Position numbers and translations under genes: made by a program | Assembly: GCF_004342905.1 (NCBI RefSeq) | Contig: NZ_SMAN01000001.1 | Coordinates: 213,437-277,436 of the forward strand | Reading direction: 5' to 3' | DNA from: Melghiribacillus thermohalophilus | GTDB taxonomy: Bacteria; Bacillota; Bacilli; Bacillales; Alkalibacillaceae | DNA length: 64,000 nt | Notes under the pieces: generated by a model | Databases searched by the model: none | What the model was told of the DNA's origin: nothing | The model's input: only the letters and a program-made list of their open reading frames with translations | Part shown: positions 29,091 through 37,496 of the stretch, piece by piece | How the letters are laid out: each line of letters starts with the position of its first letter | Position numbering within the stretch: position 1 is the first letter of the stretch

Positions 29091-29657
29091 TTACCTAAAC
29101 GATTCCAAAAGTCTGTAAAGAGTAATACCTGTAGTTTTTCCATATATTTCGGATTTAAAAGCCGCTAATTTTCCAAACTCTTCCGGCAACTGTTCATCAG
29201 CTGTATGTTCACAGATGATGATGCTTTCAGAATGGATGAGGGTATGGTTTAAAATGGCCTCAAACAAAGCGGTGTATGAACATTTCTCATATGGCGGATC
29301 CAGAAAAATATAATCGAACATTAGTCCTCGTTTCGATGCAGCCTTTAATGCCCGAAAAGCATCCGTTTTATACACTTCGGCCTGGTCCTGTATATGTAAA
29401 TTTCGAATGTTTTCGTATATTGTCTGGATGGCCCTGGGATGACGATCCACAAAGATGGTTCGTTCAGCTCCGCGGCTTAAAGCCTCAATTCCAAGGTTCC
29501 CGCTCCCGGCGAACAGGTCCAGCACCAAGCCGCCATCAAGAAACGGGCCAATGATCTGAAACATCGCTTCTTTTACTTTATCTGCGGTTGGCCGAGTCAT
29601 TCGACTGGGAACCGGCTTGATCTGTCTGCCCTTCAACGTACCAGAAATAACGCGCAT
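29091..29657 (-). CDS. rsmD: 16S rRNA (guanine966-N2)-methyltransferase RsmD
   Basis: RsmD methylates G966 of 16S rRNA. The 188-residue protein begins MRVISGTLKGRQIKPV, and shows the SAM motif LVLDLFAGSGNLGIEAL and the catalytic DPPYEKCSY. ATG 29657 follows GGGGTGA by five bases; upstream in-frame sequence is not conserved. It corresponds to B. subtilis ylbH and is paired with coaD. Confidence 0.95.
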   Translation of the reverse strand: MRVISGTLKGRQIKPVPSRMTRPTADKVKEAMFQIIGPFLDGGLVLDLFAGSGNLGIEALSRGAERTIFVDRHPRAIQTIYENIRNLHIQDQAEVYKTDAFRALKAASKRGLMFDYIFLDPPYEKCSYTALFEAILNHTLIHSESIIICEHTADEQLPEEFGKLAAFKSEIYGKTTGITLYRLLESFR

Positions 29658-29759
29658 TGGATTCACCCCGGTTGTTCTTTTCGTCCTATATCCTATCACA
29701 AAATGACGAAAAAAGAAAAAATGGATGTATAAGAACCGTAAAACTGTCCACAATGATAA

Positions 29760-29912
29760 ATGAGGACAGGTTAAATAGCCTGTTCTTGAAGCGGAGAAGG
29801 CTTACGTTTCCCCATAAGTTCTTCCTCCGGTTTCTCCTCTCCCTTTTTACTCCTTATTTGACTTCGGTTGAATAAGGAGAGCCTGCAGATTACATCTGCA
29901 GGCGTTTTTTTT
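29760..29912 (+). ncRNA. csfG: Candidate small RNA, position of sporulation RNA CsfG
   Basis: This plus-strand stretch ends in a strong terminator (GCCTGCAGAT 29881-29890 pairing with ATCTGCAGGC 29894-29903, then eight T), but no plus-strand gene precedes it. Upstream are two more hairpins: AGGACAGG (29763-29770) with CCTGTTCT (29779-29786), and CTCCTTATT (29850-29858) with AATAAGGAG (29871-29879). Between them are C-rich anti-Shine-Dalgarno-like stretches (CTTCCTCCGG, CTCCTCTCCC). CsfG, a forespore RNA of endospore formers, is known between ylbG and ylbH (rsmD), which fits this site. GTATA (29727-29731) and CAATGATA (29751-29758) loosely resemble a forespore promoter. Confidence 0.65.
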
Positions 29913-29988
29913 GGAAGAAAGATGATTTTCCAGCACAGAAGACCGCAACGTAATTGTCCCCTAATCTTTGCTTCGATCCGATCGCCTC

Positions 29989-31416
29989 CTAATTATCTGA
30001 AATCGTAAATAGAAGACGACCTTCTGACTCTTTAATCCCGATCTGAAAAACCTGTTTGAGTCCTGGCTCGGAAATATAAATATCACCATTCAGCGCAAGA
30101 ACTATATCTCCTATATCTCCGGTGATCCCGAAATTTTCCTCATTTTTTACATATGACTGTTTGTTTACATACAGACGGTAGCTATTCCCCTGGTATTGGA
30201 TGACAAACTCTTCCCGATTTTCAAAAGCGTACAATTTCATATCCAGCATCCTGGCTAAGGCCCCCAGGGGGTAGTAGCGGGTTTTGTGATAGATGATCGG
30301 TTTCCAGTCCAGCTGCTGGAGCTCTCCATTTACATATAGATTTTGCTCGCTTATGACGTAAAATGGATTTACAGTCGGTTGATCAGGATGATTCACTTGA
30401 AAAAAAGGAACGCGATTTCCTTTTACCTGACTGATGGTAGATGTCACAGCTTCAGTCAGAGACTGATCTCTATCTGCACGAAACAGTAATTCCATCCATG
30501 CCTGCATTTCTTCCTCAGTCAAAGAATCCCTGAGCTCCTGAATCATTTTCTTTTCGAATGCTGTTTGTCCCTGTTCCTTAAAAATCGCTGCTGCCGTAAC
30601 GCTGGCAATCCATCCATCATCGTTTGCAGACGGAAAAGCTGACAGTAGTTCATGTTCCATTAACAACGATTGTAAATGGCCTGGTTTAAGATCCTTTACA
30701 AAAACGAATGTATCATCCACCTTCTCCGGCAGTTCCGGATCAAAAACAATCGTTACAGGCTCTGAAAAACGTTTGTACGCTGCTTGATTGAGTACATCTT
30801 TGAGATCAAAATCTCGAATGGAGAATACAAGTAAATTATCACCTTCATATAAATAAGGGAACCGATTTGGCACACGCACGAGTTTTATTCCGCCTATATC
30901 AGCTTCTTTCCATGCATAAAAATGGACAAAATCCTTCTCAACCTTATTGAATGATTGCCCCTGGGCGAACCATAAAAACTTTTCACGCTTGGGAATAGAC
31001 AAAAAAACGTCCATAACAGGTTCCTCTTGTTCCGTCTTCAGAGCGATCAGCCAGTTTTGTAAGGTTAAAAATTCTTCGCTGTCATCCACTGACATTTGAT
31101 AGGTAAATTCAACTGTCTGCTCCTGTCCGGCTGACAATATCTGGTTTTTGATCTGACAGCTACGATCTTCATTATGTCTACAGAGCAGGTTTTTCGCTTT
31201 TTCAGGAACATGTAGGTGATATTGATTCTTTCTTAAAGAGTCAAAGGTCTGTGTTATATGCAATCCATCCTGTTTGATTTCTAAATCAACCATGACGGTT
31301 AACGGCTGTTCATGCGCCCTGTTAACATCACCCCGAGCATACAGGGACCACTGATAGGAAAGTAATATTCCTGTTGTAATCAGTAATGCAACCAATAACA
31401 TCCAGATGTTCTTCAT
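29989..31416 (-). CDS. Membrane-anchored protein with C-terminal stalk (Cu amine oxidase N1-like) domain
   Basis: This is a 475-residue predicted extracellular protein with one N-terminal membrane helix (about residues 4-25). A beta-rich region (about 40-200) and a helical middle follow. The C-terminal 120 residues (NLYVNGELQQLDWKP..YYPLGALARML..) look like the copper amine oxidase N-terminal-like 'stalk' domain common in Firmicute surface proteins. GGAG lies nine bases before the ATG. It has no B. subtilis counterpart at this site, between rsmD and ylbG. I do not recognise a specific function; a cell-wall or envelope role is an inference from topology. Confidence 0.8.
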   Translation of the reverse strand: MKNIWMLLVALLITTGILLSYQWSLYARGDVNRAHEQPLTVMVDLEIKQDGLHITQTFDSLRKNQYHLHVPEKAKNLLCRHNEDRSCQIKNQILSAGQEQTVEFTYQMSVDDSEEFLTLQNWLIALKTEQEEPVMDVFLSIPKREKFLWFAQGQSFNKVEKDFVHFYAWKEADIGGIKLVRVPNRFPYLYEGDNLLVFSIRDFDLKDVLNQAAYKRFSEPVTIVFDPELPEKVDDTFVFVKDLKPGHLQSLLMEHELLSAFPSANDDGWIASVTAAAIFKEQGQTAFEKKMIQELRDSLTEEEMQAWMELLFRADRDQSLTEAVTSTISQVKGNRVPFFQVNHPDQPTVNPFYVISEQNLYVNGELQQLDWKPIIYHKTRYYPLGALARMLDMKLYAFENREEFVIQYQGNSYRLYVNKQSYVKNEENFGITGDIGDIVLALNGDIYISEPGLKQVFQIGIKESEGRLLFTISDN

Positions 31417-31465
31417 CTTTCATCGCTCCATTTTCTAGCTGTTCATTGTTCATGTGTGCAAGTTG

Positions 31466-31494
31466 TTCACAAATGTCCCTTCCCATGCTAAAGT
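31466..31494 (+). promoter_or_regulatory. SigA-type promoter of the 31529-31918 gene
   Basis: TTCACA (31466-31471) and TAAAGT (31489-31494) are separated by 17 bp, and the -10 is extended by TG-C. It lies 35 bp before the start codon. Confidence 0.65.
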
Positions 31495-31528
31495 AACAGG
31501 GGAGACATAACGATTGAGGTGAATGGAT

Positions 31529-31918
31529 ATGATACAGCGTTTTATCGAACTGGGTGAAGGGTATTCCGATCTCTATGAATTATTGATCATCGGCAAAACC
31601 ATGAAAGACCGGGTCGAACACTGTCTGGCCTTTCATACGATAAAAAATGACACGAGCCGGACATCTGTTGCTCTTGTCATGAAACCGACAGATCCCGGAG
31701 ATTTTCAGCCGATTTATATTTGTCGGGAAGGAATCCCTTACCCTGAGGAAAAAGCAAGCAAACGTTATGAACTGTTTAAAGAACTTGCTGAAGAATTAAA
31801 CAAACCCATTATTGACATGGCTGTGAAACCTTCTACTTACTTCGGAGAAAAAGATTTATTTTACCAGCATTTAATAGGTATTTTAAGAATGAATCACCTG
31901 ATTCCGCCACTTCATTGA
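31529..31918 (+). CDS. Conserved Bacillales protein of unknown function (DUF7147-like)
   Basis: This is a 129-residue soluble protein beginning MIQRFIELGEGYSDLYEL, with conserved-looking stretches DFQPIYICREGIPYP and KPSTYFGEKDLFYQ. I recall close relatives in Bacillaceae annotated as DUF7147 or, wrongly, methylthioribose kinase, but this was not searched. ATG 31529 lies seven bases after GAGGTG; another ATG six bases upstream touches that site. It is a single-gene unit with promoter and terminator, convergent with ylbG. No function is known. Confidence 0.8.
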   Translation: MIQRFIELGEGYSDLYELLIIGKTMKDRVEHCLAFHTIKNDTSRTSVALVMKPTDPGDFQPIYICREGIPYPEEKASKRYELFKELAEELNKPIIDMAVKPSTYFGEKDLFYQHLIGILRMNHLIPPLH

Positions 31919-31932
31919 TGGATGGCATAAAA

Positions 31933-31965
31933 GCAGGGGCTGAAACCGATCAGCCCCTGCACATT
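31933..31965. terminator. Terminator between the DUF7147-like gene and ylbG
   Basis: GCAGGGGCTGA (31933-31943) pairs with TCAGCCCCTGC (31950-31960), followed on the plus strand by acattttt. It mainly terminates the plus-strand gene. Confidence 0.75.
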
Positions 31966-31987
31966 TTTAAACTGCACGAATGTTTGT

Positions 31988-32272
31988 CTAAGAATGAAAG
32001 AAGCCATATTTGTAATCATATTCCTTTGCCTGATCTGGCCTTGAGTTTTTGTAATTCTGGTTGACATAAGGCTTATATGATGGTTCCACTCTGGTCACAA
32101 AGGGCAATGATTGGAGTTTTTCAGCAAGACTTTCTGCTTCATCCTGATTGACATACATCACTACATATTTTAATTTTTTAGAACTATATATAATATGACC
32201 GTATCGACGGATTTTCCGAAGATATTTCAAATGCCTGAGCCAGACGATTAATCCCTGTCTCTTTGTCCACAT
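31988..32272 (-). CDS. ylbG: UPF0298 family protein YlbG
   Basis: This 94-residue protein matches B. subtilis YlbG (UPF0298) in length and sequence (RQGLIVWLRHLKYLRKIRRYGHI and KYVVMYVN). It has a small alpha/beta fold and no known activity. GGGGA lies seven bases before the ATG. It is next to ylbF in B. subtilis; here a small plus-strand ORF lies between them. Confidence 0.93.
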   Translation of the reverse strand: MWTKRQGLIVWLRHLKYLRKIRRYGHIIYSSKKLKYVVMYVNQDEAESLAEKLQSLPFVTRVEPSYKPYVNQNYKNSRPDQAKEYDYKYGFFHS

Positions 32273-32400
32273 GTTTCGTTCCCCACTTACCTTTTTTTAT
32301 TTTGACTTTAGTTTAGCAGACATCCAGATTTCCATCAATTTTATTTTGACTTTCAATGATTAAGGGGGGGTCTTATGAATGAAGTAGAAAGGGCCTGGGT

Positions 32401-32700
32401 TTGCTTTTGGACAACCTGAAATCAAGTTCTTTAATCAGGGATGTTGGTCAAAAAGATGATGCAGGTACTCCTTTTATATACTTGAAAAAAGCCCCGGAAG
32501 TCCATCAACGATATGCGATGGAACGATTGTTGATCCGTTCAGCAATGAGGGCAATGAAAGGAAAACGTCTTACCCTCTCCATCCGATTGGTAAGAGAAGA
32601 TAAGACGTGTCTGGTGTACTCTATACGTTTTCTCGTCCCTCGAACAAAAATGTTCTGCTGTGGAAATCAGTGCCCTGACTGCATTCGCTTTGACAGGTAA
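32401..32700 (+). CDS. Small protein with C-terminal CCGNxCPxC motif, start uncertain
   Basis: This ORF encodes up to 99 residues from TTG 32401, with AAAGGG seven bases upstream. It ends in MFCCGNQCPDCIRFDR, a metal-binding-like cysteine cluster resembling the CCGNGC..C type found at ends of small bacterial proteins. A stronger site, AAGGGGGGG, precedes ATG 32375 in another frame, which encodes only 14 residues before a TGA at 32417-32419. Either that is a coupled leader peptide or a one-base shift near the T runs has broken the 5' end. It is convergent with ylbF. Function unknown. Confidence 0.5.
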   Translation: MLLDNLKSSSLIRDVGQKDDAGTPFIYLKKAPEVHQRYAMERLLIRSAMRAMKGKRLTLSIRLVREDKTCLVYSIRFLVPRTKMFCCGNQCPDCIRFDR

Positions 32701-32728
32701 TTGTTTTTTCTGAGATGGCAGCATCCCA

Positions 32729-33166
32729 TCAGGATGCACATCCACAGGAACCCCCGCTCCCACAACCGCATCCTGAATCGGCAAAGAGCAAGCCTTCTTT
32801 TGGCACCTTAATATGGGGACTGACCGTATGAGCTACAAGAGAACTGATATCATCAAGCATCAACTGTAGCTCACGCTCTGCTTTTTTAAATGCTGCAACT
32901 GAATCATGGAGGTCCATCTCTCTTTTAATGGTGCGTACATTTTTCATAATCTCATTATAGTCAGGATGATAGCGTCCAAACCGCTGCACATCCTCATATT
33001 GATCCTTTATTTTTTGAAAAGCTGCAATCCGCTTTTGTGCTTCTTCGTCTTCTTCTAATCTTTTTCTGGCCTGCTGGTAGTTTTTCATCGGTTCAGAATG
33101 AAGAATCATTTTCCCGATTTCTTCAGCATAATCCAGCAGTTCAACAATTTCCATTGTGGCAATCAA
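32729..33166 (-). CDS. ylbF: Regulatory protein YlbF (RicF)
   Basis: YlbF forms a complex with YmcA and YaaT that promotes RNase Y-dependent mRNA maturation, competence, biofilm formation and sporulation, and carries Fe-S clusters. The 145-residue protein has the helical YlbF/YmcA domain (KIKDQYEDVQRFGRYHPDY) and the C-terminal cysteine motif CGCGSGGSCGC, matching the B. subtilis protein. TTG 33166 lies seven bases after GGAGG, and its N terminus (MIATME) aligns with the B. subtilis start. Confidence 0.94.
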   Translation of the reverse strand: MIATMEIVELLDYAEEIGKMILHSEPMKNYQQARKRLEEDEEAQKRIAAFQKIKDQYEDVQRFGRYHPDYNEIMKNVRTIKREMDLHDSVAAFKKAERELQLMLDDISSLVAHTVSPHIKVPKEGLLFADSGCGCGSGGSCGCAS

Positions 33167-33226
33167 GTGACCACCTCCATTATTTCCATCATATCAAATT
33201 CATTGAAAAAATGAAACGAGCAGCAC

Positions 33227-33460
33227 TTATTGTTTCATCACCTGTCCCAGTGATAACAGCATATTGAGCATGGAAAGCTGCTGATTGATTTGTTCGACCC
33301 TCTGGGAAAATGTTCTGCCATAAAAAACCTTTGCATACGATTCCATCTGGTTGATATATGCCGGATGACGACTGAGCAAACGATACCATTGTGGATTCAT
33401 TCTTACATAGCGAAGCAATTCTGGATTCCTTAAAAGATAGATATATACCGAACGTTCCAT
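33227..33460 (-). CDS. ylbE: YlbE-like family protein
   Basis: This 77-residue protein (RNPELLRYVRMNPQWYRLLSRHP) belongs to the YlbE family, found in Bacillus beside ylbD and ylbF. GAGG lies before the ATG and the gene lies 11 bp after ylbD. It shows no membrane segment or catalytic motif, and no function has been established. Confidence 0.9.
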   Translation of the reverse strand: MERSVYIYLLRNPELLRYVRMNPQWYRLLSRHPAYINQMESYAKVFYGRTFSQRVEQINQQLSMLNMLLSLGQVMKQ

Positions 33461-33471
33461 GTTAACCTCAC

Positions 33472-33909
33472 CTAATCATTCCCGTAAAAAAAGGGATTTT
33501 CAGGCCGTTCCTGCCGCTGGAAGGGCGGAAATGGCCTTTGTCTCTGGAAAGGAGGAGGAGCCTGTGAAAAAGGAGAATGGCCCTTTTGTTTTTGGAACTG
33601 ACTCATGATGGACTGAACATTGTTTAATGCCCCGCTAATTTGTTCAATGTTTTTTTGTACTTTATCAAGATCCATATTTTCAAGCATATTAAAAAGTTTC
33701 TGAAGTCCTTCCTGTTTTCCCTGAGATTTCCCCCTTGTTCCGGGCTTTTCTTTAAATCGATCCCAGTAGGGGTCGTCTTCACCATAGTACATCCAGCGGT
33801 CAAAGTATGGCTGCCAACTTTCTTTATTTTCCCGGACATGTCTGATCAGCTCCGGATGTTGCTGAATAAATTGTTTAAATTCCTGTACTTTGGGATGAAG
33901 CTTTGTCAT
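33472..33909 (-). CDS. ylbD: YlbD family putative spore coat protein
   Basis: This 145-residue protein has the YlbD pattern: an N-terminal helical domain (KVQEFKQFIQQHPELIRHVRENK, YFDRWMYYGEDDPYWDRF), a basic middle and a Pro/Phe/Gln-rich tail (PPPFQRQRPFPPFQRQ). It is listed as coat-associated in B. subtilis. ATG 33909 lies six bases after GAGGTG. It precedes ylbE, probably in the same transcript. Confidence 0.87.
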   Translation of the reverse strand: MTKLHPKVQEFKQFIQQHPELIRHVRENKESWQPYFDRWMYYGEDDPYWDRFKEKPGTRGKSQGKQEGLQKLFNMLENMDLDKVQKNIEQISGALNNVQSIMSQFQKQKGHSPFSQAPPPFQRQRPFPPFQRQERPENPFFYGND

Positions 33910-33985
33910 CTTCTTCACCTCACCTACACACGTTTCTATGTTAAAATATGACACCGGTTCAAAGGATGTGCATAGGTAGCCAGTT

Positions 33986-35035
33986 TCATGGGATCACCAG
34001 CTTTTGTAAAAAGTTTTGAGTATAATAATCCCGATAAACGCCTACTCCTAAATGAGTATAATCTGGATTTAACATCGCCTTTCTGTGCCCTTCACTGTTC
34101 ATCCACCCTTCCATCACTGCCGGAGCATCCTGATATTGTGCTGCAATATTTTCACCTGCTGATAAATAGGAAATTTCCCCCTTTTCCAGACGCTCTTTCA
34201 AACCATCTCCACCTAAGGTAAAATGGGAAAAATATTTATTTTTTGCCATATCCATACTATGGTAATACGCAACCTCTGACACTTGTGAATCCCATTCTAA
34301 TTCCCGCAGACCGTGCCTTTTACGTATGACATTGGTAATATCAAATATTTGTCGTTCTCTGGCCTTCTCAATGGTTCTCCATTCATCATCGTCGAGATCC
34401 GGGATGGATGGTAGTTCTCCAAAATAGGTCATCTCATATGATTGATGCCGAATCAGGACATCGCCAGTCAAAAGTCTCACAGACGATATACGGCTGGTAA
34501 ACTGATCAACATACAGCTGCATAAACGTTCCTGCATTCAACTGGATGAGCGGTCTTGTTTCCACATCTTCTTCAGATAATTTGAATTCGTATTGATTTCT
34601 TCCGCTGGTATACACCGGTTGTTCGGACAGAGGAAATCGATCCACCACTTTTTCATAAGGATCCCCTATTGAAACAGGGTCAATGGAGATATTTGGACCA
34701 GTAGCATAAATAGTCACGACCTGTTGATTCTCAATCCCGAATTGTATATATTGATCCTCATACGGATACACCCACCATGTATATCCATATGGTGTCGGTG
34801 CTTTATAAACAGGTTGTCCAAATTCCTGGATTAAGGCATTTGACGATTGGTCCATCCATTCATATAGGCTTCCCTCAATAAAATAAAGGGGCCAGAGCGG
34901 TTTATCTTCTATGTGATGCTGATGATGATCGGCATTTTTTTGAGTGAGTTTGACAGGTGAACGGATATTCATGTTCGCCCAGATGAAAGAAAGCATTACA
35001 GAAGACAGTAAAAAAAATATTCCCCACTTCCTCAT
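33986..35035 (-). CDS. ylbC: CAP/SCP domain protein YlbC, secreted
   Basis: This is a 349-residue protein with an N-terminal signal or anchor helix (about residues 5-21), a CAP-associated domain (about 50-200) and a C-terminal CAP (SCP/PR1) domain from about 225. The CAP signature appears as VAYYHSMDMAKNKYFSH, SAGENIA and GHRKAMLNPDYTHLGVG. CAP proteins bind lipids or small ligands, but no activity is known for YlbC. The neighbours ylbB and ylbD keep B. subtilis order. Confidence 0.92.
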   Translation of the reverse strand: MRKWGIFFLLSSVMLSFIWANMNIRSPVKLTQKNADHHQHHIEDKPLWPLYFIEGSLYEWMDQSSNALIQEFGQPVYKAPTPYGYTWWVYPYEDQYIQFGIENQQVVTIYATGPNISIDPVSIGDPYEKVVDRFPLSEQPVYTSGRNQYEFKLSEEDVETRPLIQLNAGTFMQLYVDQFTSRISSVRLLTGDVLIRHQSYEMTYFGELPSIPDLDDDEWRTIEKARERQIFDITNVIRKRHGLRELEWDSQVSEVAYYHSMDMAKNKYFSHFTLGGDGLKERLEKGEISYLSAGENIAAQYQDAPAVMEGWMNSEGHRKAMLNPDYTHLGVGVYRDYYTQNFLQKLVIP

Positions 35036-35160
35036 GACACTCTTCTCCCTCTTAAGGCTTGTACTACTATCTATATAAGCATATTCAGAAAAATATGAAC
35101 AACGATATCGATAGGTTTCAGCCCCAGCGTATTAAATGCACGCATACTGGAGTGCCCCTT

Positions 35161-35200
35161 TAATAAAAAGAACAGAGTGTCCTGTTCTACGGACACCCTG
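35161..35200 (-). terminator. Terminator after ylbB
   Basis: On the minus strand CAGGGTGTCC (35200-35191) pairs with GGACACTCTG (35182-35173), followed by TTCTTTTTATTA. It lies 10 bp after the ylbB stop. Confidence 0.8.
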
Positions 35201-35210
35201 TTATCGGTCC

Positions 35211-35660
35211 TTACATCGGCCGCTCTTGATTCAATCTGTCCCCTTTACGCTCTGAAATTTCACCAAGTGCAACACCTGCTGCATGATCTGAGGCTTCATC
35301 CTGTGAGAGATCTCCCAATGAAACAATACCTACGAGCTTGCCGTTTTCAACAACGGGCAGCCGGCGAATTTGCTTATCAGCCATGATCTGACTGGCTTCC
35401 TGAAGGGATGTTTCAGGAGATACCGAGTTTAGTTCATCGCTCATCACTTCCGTTATAGGTGCAGAACCAGATTTTTTATTCGCATATCCACGGAGAACAA
35501 GGTCACGATCCGTGACAGCGCCCATCAAATGTTGTTCATCATCTACGATTGGAATGAACCCGACGTTCAGATCATGCATTTTTTTCGCCGCTTCGTAAAT
35601 GTTGTCATTTGTACTTACAGTTGCAACATCCTTTGTCATAATCTCTCTTACAGACTTCAT
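35211..35660 (-). CDS. ylbB: CBS domain protein YlbB
   Basis: This is a 149-residue protein of two CBS motifs (VREIMTKDVATVSTNDNIYEAAKKM and VMSDELNSVSPETSLQEASQIM), forming one Bateman module that binds adenine nucleotides or similar ligands. Its partner protein is unknown. ATG 35660 lies seven bases after GGAGG. Length and position match B. subtilis YlbB. It is divergent from ylbA. Confidence 0.92.
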   Translation of the reverse strand: MKSVREIMTKDVATVSTNDNIYEAAKKMHDLNVGFIPIVDDEQHLMGAVTDRDLVLRGYANKKSGSAPITEVMSDELNSVSPETSLQEASQIMADKQIRRLPVVENGKLVGIVSLGDLSQDEASDHAAGVALGEISERKGDRLNQERPM

Positions 35661-35766
35661 ATCCAGGCCTCCCAACAAAATTTTGAATGGATAATCCATT
35701 CTTTATATTATTGTGTCCATTTTGTTACATAATTTACTCAAAAGATGAATTTATCCCGAATGAGAA

Positions 35767-35795
35767 TTGATTCTTCGTTTAATTCATACTATTAT
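35767..35795 (+). promoter_or_regulatory. SigA-type promoter of ylbA
   Basis: TTGATT (35767-35772) and TATTAT (35790-35795) are separated by 17 bp and lie 43 bp upstream of the ylbA ATG. Confidence 0.75.
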
Positions 35796-35837
35796 GGTTT
35801 TAGACTACATATAGAAAACATGGTGAGGTGAAAATAC

Positions 35838-36206
35838 ATGCGAATTGAAGGAACAGGACTTGAAGATGCAGTGGTCGAACTGAAAGCCTTAGATCACATC
35901 ATGAAAAGTAATGGTTTTGTCCGGGCATCTCAATGGGATTATGAACGTGTGACCTATGATTTTAAAATTGACACACCCGCTAAAAACGAAACCATATATG
36001 TTCGTGTCCAGGGATACGCAACTGAAGGGGATGTTGACAGTGGAGATGCGGTTATTAAGCTAATTACTCCATTGATCGGCAGACATTACTACCCACATGG
36101 TGTTGAGTATGGTGAGGAAGAAAAATTTGCTTCTAATATTCTGGATAAAGCAAAAAAGCTGTTAAGCCGGGTAAAAGAGTCTGTTGACCGCCTGAAAACG
36201 GAATAA
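35838..36206 (+). CDS. ylbA: YugN-like family protein YlbA
   Basis: This is a 122-residue protein of the YugN-like family, soluble, with the pattern WDYERVTYDFKI, YVRVQGYA and PHGVEYGEE. GAGGTG lies seven bases before the ATG. It has its own promoter and terminator. The position matches B. subtilis ylbA, and no function is known for the family. Confidence 0.88.
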   Translation: MRIEGTGLEDAVVELKALDHIMKSNGFVRASQWDYERVTYDFKIDTPAKNETIYVRVQGYATEGDVDSGDAVIKLITPLIGRHYYPHGVEYGEEEKFASNILDKAKKLLSRVKESVDRLKTE

Positions 36207-36243
36207 CTTCTCTTTATATGTTACTTAACACCTGATGAAAGTT

Positions 36244-36270
36244 ACCCCTTGCGAATTCGTAAGGGGTTTT
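36244..36270 (+). terminator. Terminator after ylbA
   Basis: ACCCCTT pairs with AAGGGGT, with a nested palindrome cgaattcg in the loop, followed by TTTTCT. It lies 38 bp after the ylbA stop. Confidence 0.75.
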
Positions 36271-36425
36271 CTCATAACATCAGAACAGGCAAGGATCTCA
36301 GGAAAAACATGAAGTTTTCACAAAATCCCTGTTATTGCTCCTTTTTTAACTGTTCAAATCACGTTGTTCGTGCTATATTTTTCATAGACTGTATATTGTT
36401 ATTGTGAAAGGAGTTTCTGCTGCAA

Positions 36426-37484
36426 TTGTTTAAAAAAATTTCGAAAAAGCAATGGACAATCATTTCGATGATGTTATTGATCCTCATCATTAGTTATTTT
36501 ATTCTTCCAGTATCTGTCCCATTTATTGTCGCCTACGTTACAGCATTACTTTTAAATCCTCTGGTGCGCTGGTTCAGCAGTCGTTTTAAATTCAGCAGAA
36601 AATTAAGTGTTACCATCGTGTTTTTATTGTTCCTGATTCTGATGACAATCTCAGGCCTTTATGTGACGACAAAAGCCGTTTCACAGCTGAATAAAATCGC
36701 GGAAAACACACCAGAATATATTAACAATGTCAGCAGTTTTGTCACCAACTGGCAGCAAAATTTTGATACGGTAACCAGGGATTTACCTCAGGATTTCATT
36801 GATGAGATTAACGATACCATTGAAGAGAGTTTTAATCGAGCCAAATCTTTTGTGACGAATGAATTAACGATTGACAATATTGCAGGGTTTGCGGCTAAAA
36901 TACCGAATTATCTTGTCAGCATACTGGTCTATTTGATCGCGTTGTTTTTGTTTTTGCTGGAAATGCCAACCCTCCGACAAAAATTTTATAACTTTTTAAC
37001 CGACGAAACAGCCGAGAAGGTCGGTTTTATGAGTGCCCGGCTTTCCTATGTCGTGTTTGGCTTTTTAAAAGCTCAATTTCTAGTCAGTTTAATTATTTTT
37101 GCTGTCTCTTTAATTGGTTTGTTATTTATTGCTCCCGATGTGGCAGTGATTATGTCTTTAATCATATGGTTGATTGATTTTATTCCGATTATCGGCTCCA
37201 TTGTGATTCTGGCGCCCTGGTCTTTATATATGTATGTTATCGGAGACCCTGTAACGGGTACGAAATTAGCGGTACTAGCTATTATTCTTCTGGCCATCAG
37301 ACGTACAGTGGAACCAAAAATTATGGGCCGGCACATGGGTCTTTCCCCGCTTGCCACTCTGATTGCCATGTACCTGGGTCTAAAATTAATCGGTATTTTC
37401 GGATTTATCCTGGGACCACTTTTAGTCATCGCATTCAATTCCGCCAAAGAGGCCGGCATAATCAAACTAAACTTCAAAGTCTAA
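36426..37484 (+). CDS. AI-2E/YtvI family membrane transporter
   Basis: This is a 352-residue polytopic protein of the AI-2E transporter (DUF20) superfamily, with N-terminal helix pair, a large extracellular loop (about 90-150), and C-terminal helices including PIIGSIVILAPW and GLKLIGIFGFILGPLLVI. It most resembles sporulation protein YtvI, though members also include sodium-proton and signalling exporters. The first usable codon is TTG 36426, 12 bases after AAAGGAG. An in-frame CTG at 36420 sits at a better six-base spacing. It is not at this site in B. subtilis. Confidence 0.83.
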   Translation: MFKKISKKQWTIISMMLLILIISYFILPVSVPFIVAYVTALLLNPLVRWFSSRFKFSRKLSVTIVFLLFLILMTISGLYVTTKAVSQLNKIAENTPEYINNVSSFVTNWQQNFDTVTRDLPQDFIDEINDTIEESFNRAKSFVTNELTIDNIAGFAAKIPNYLVSILVYLIALFLFLLEMPTLRQKFYNFLTDETAEKVGFMSARLSYVVFGFLKAQFLVSLIIFAVSLIGLLFIAPDVAVIMSLIIWLIDFIPIIGSIVILAPWSLYMYVIGDPVTGTKLAVLAIILLAIRRTVEPKIMGRHMGLSPLATLIAMYLGLKLIGIFGFILGPLLVIAFNSAKEAGIIKLNFKV

Positions 37485-37496
37485 TAAACAAAAAAA

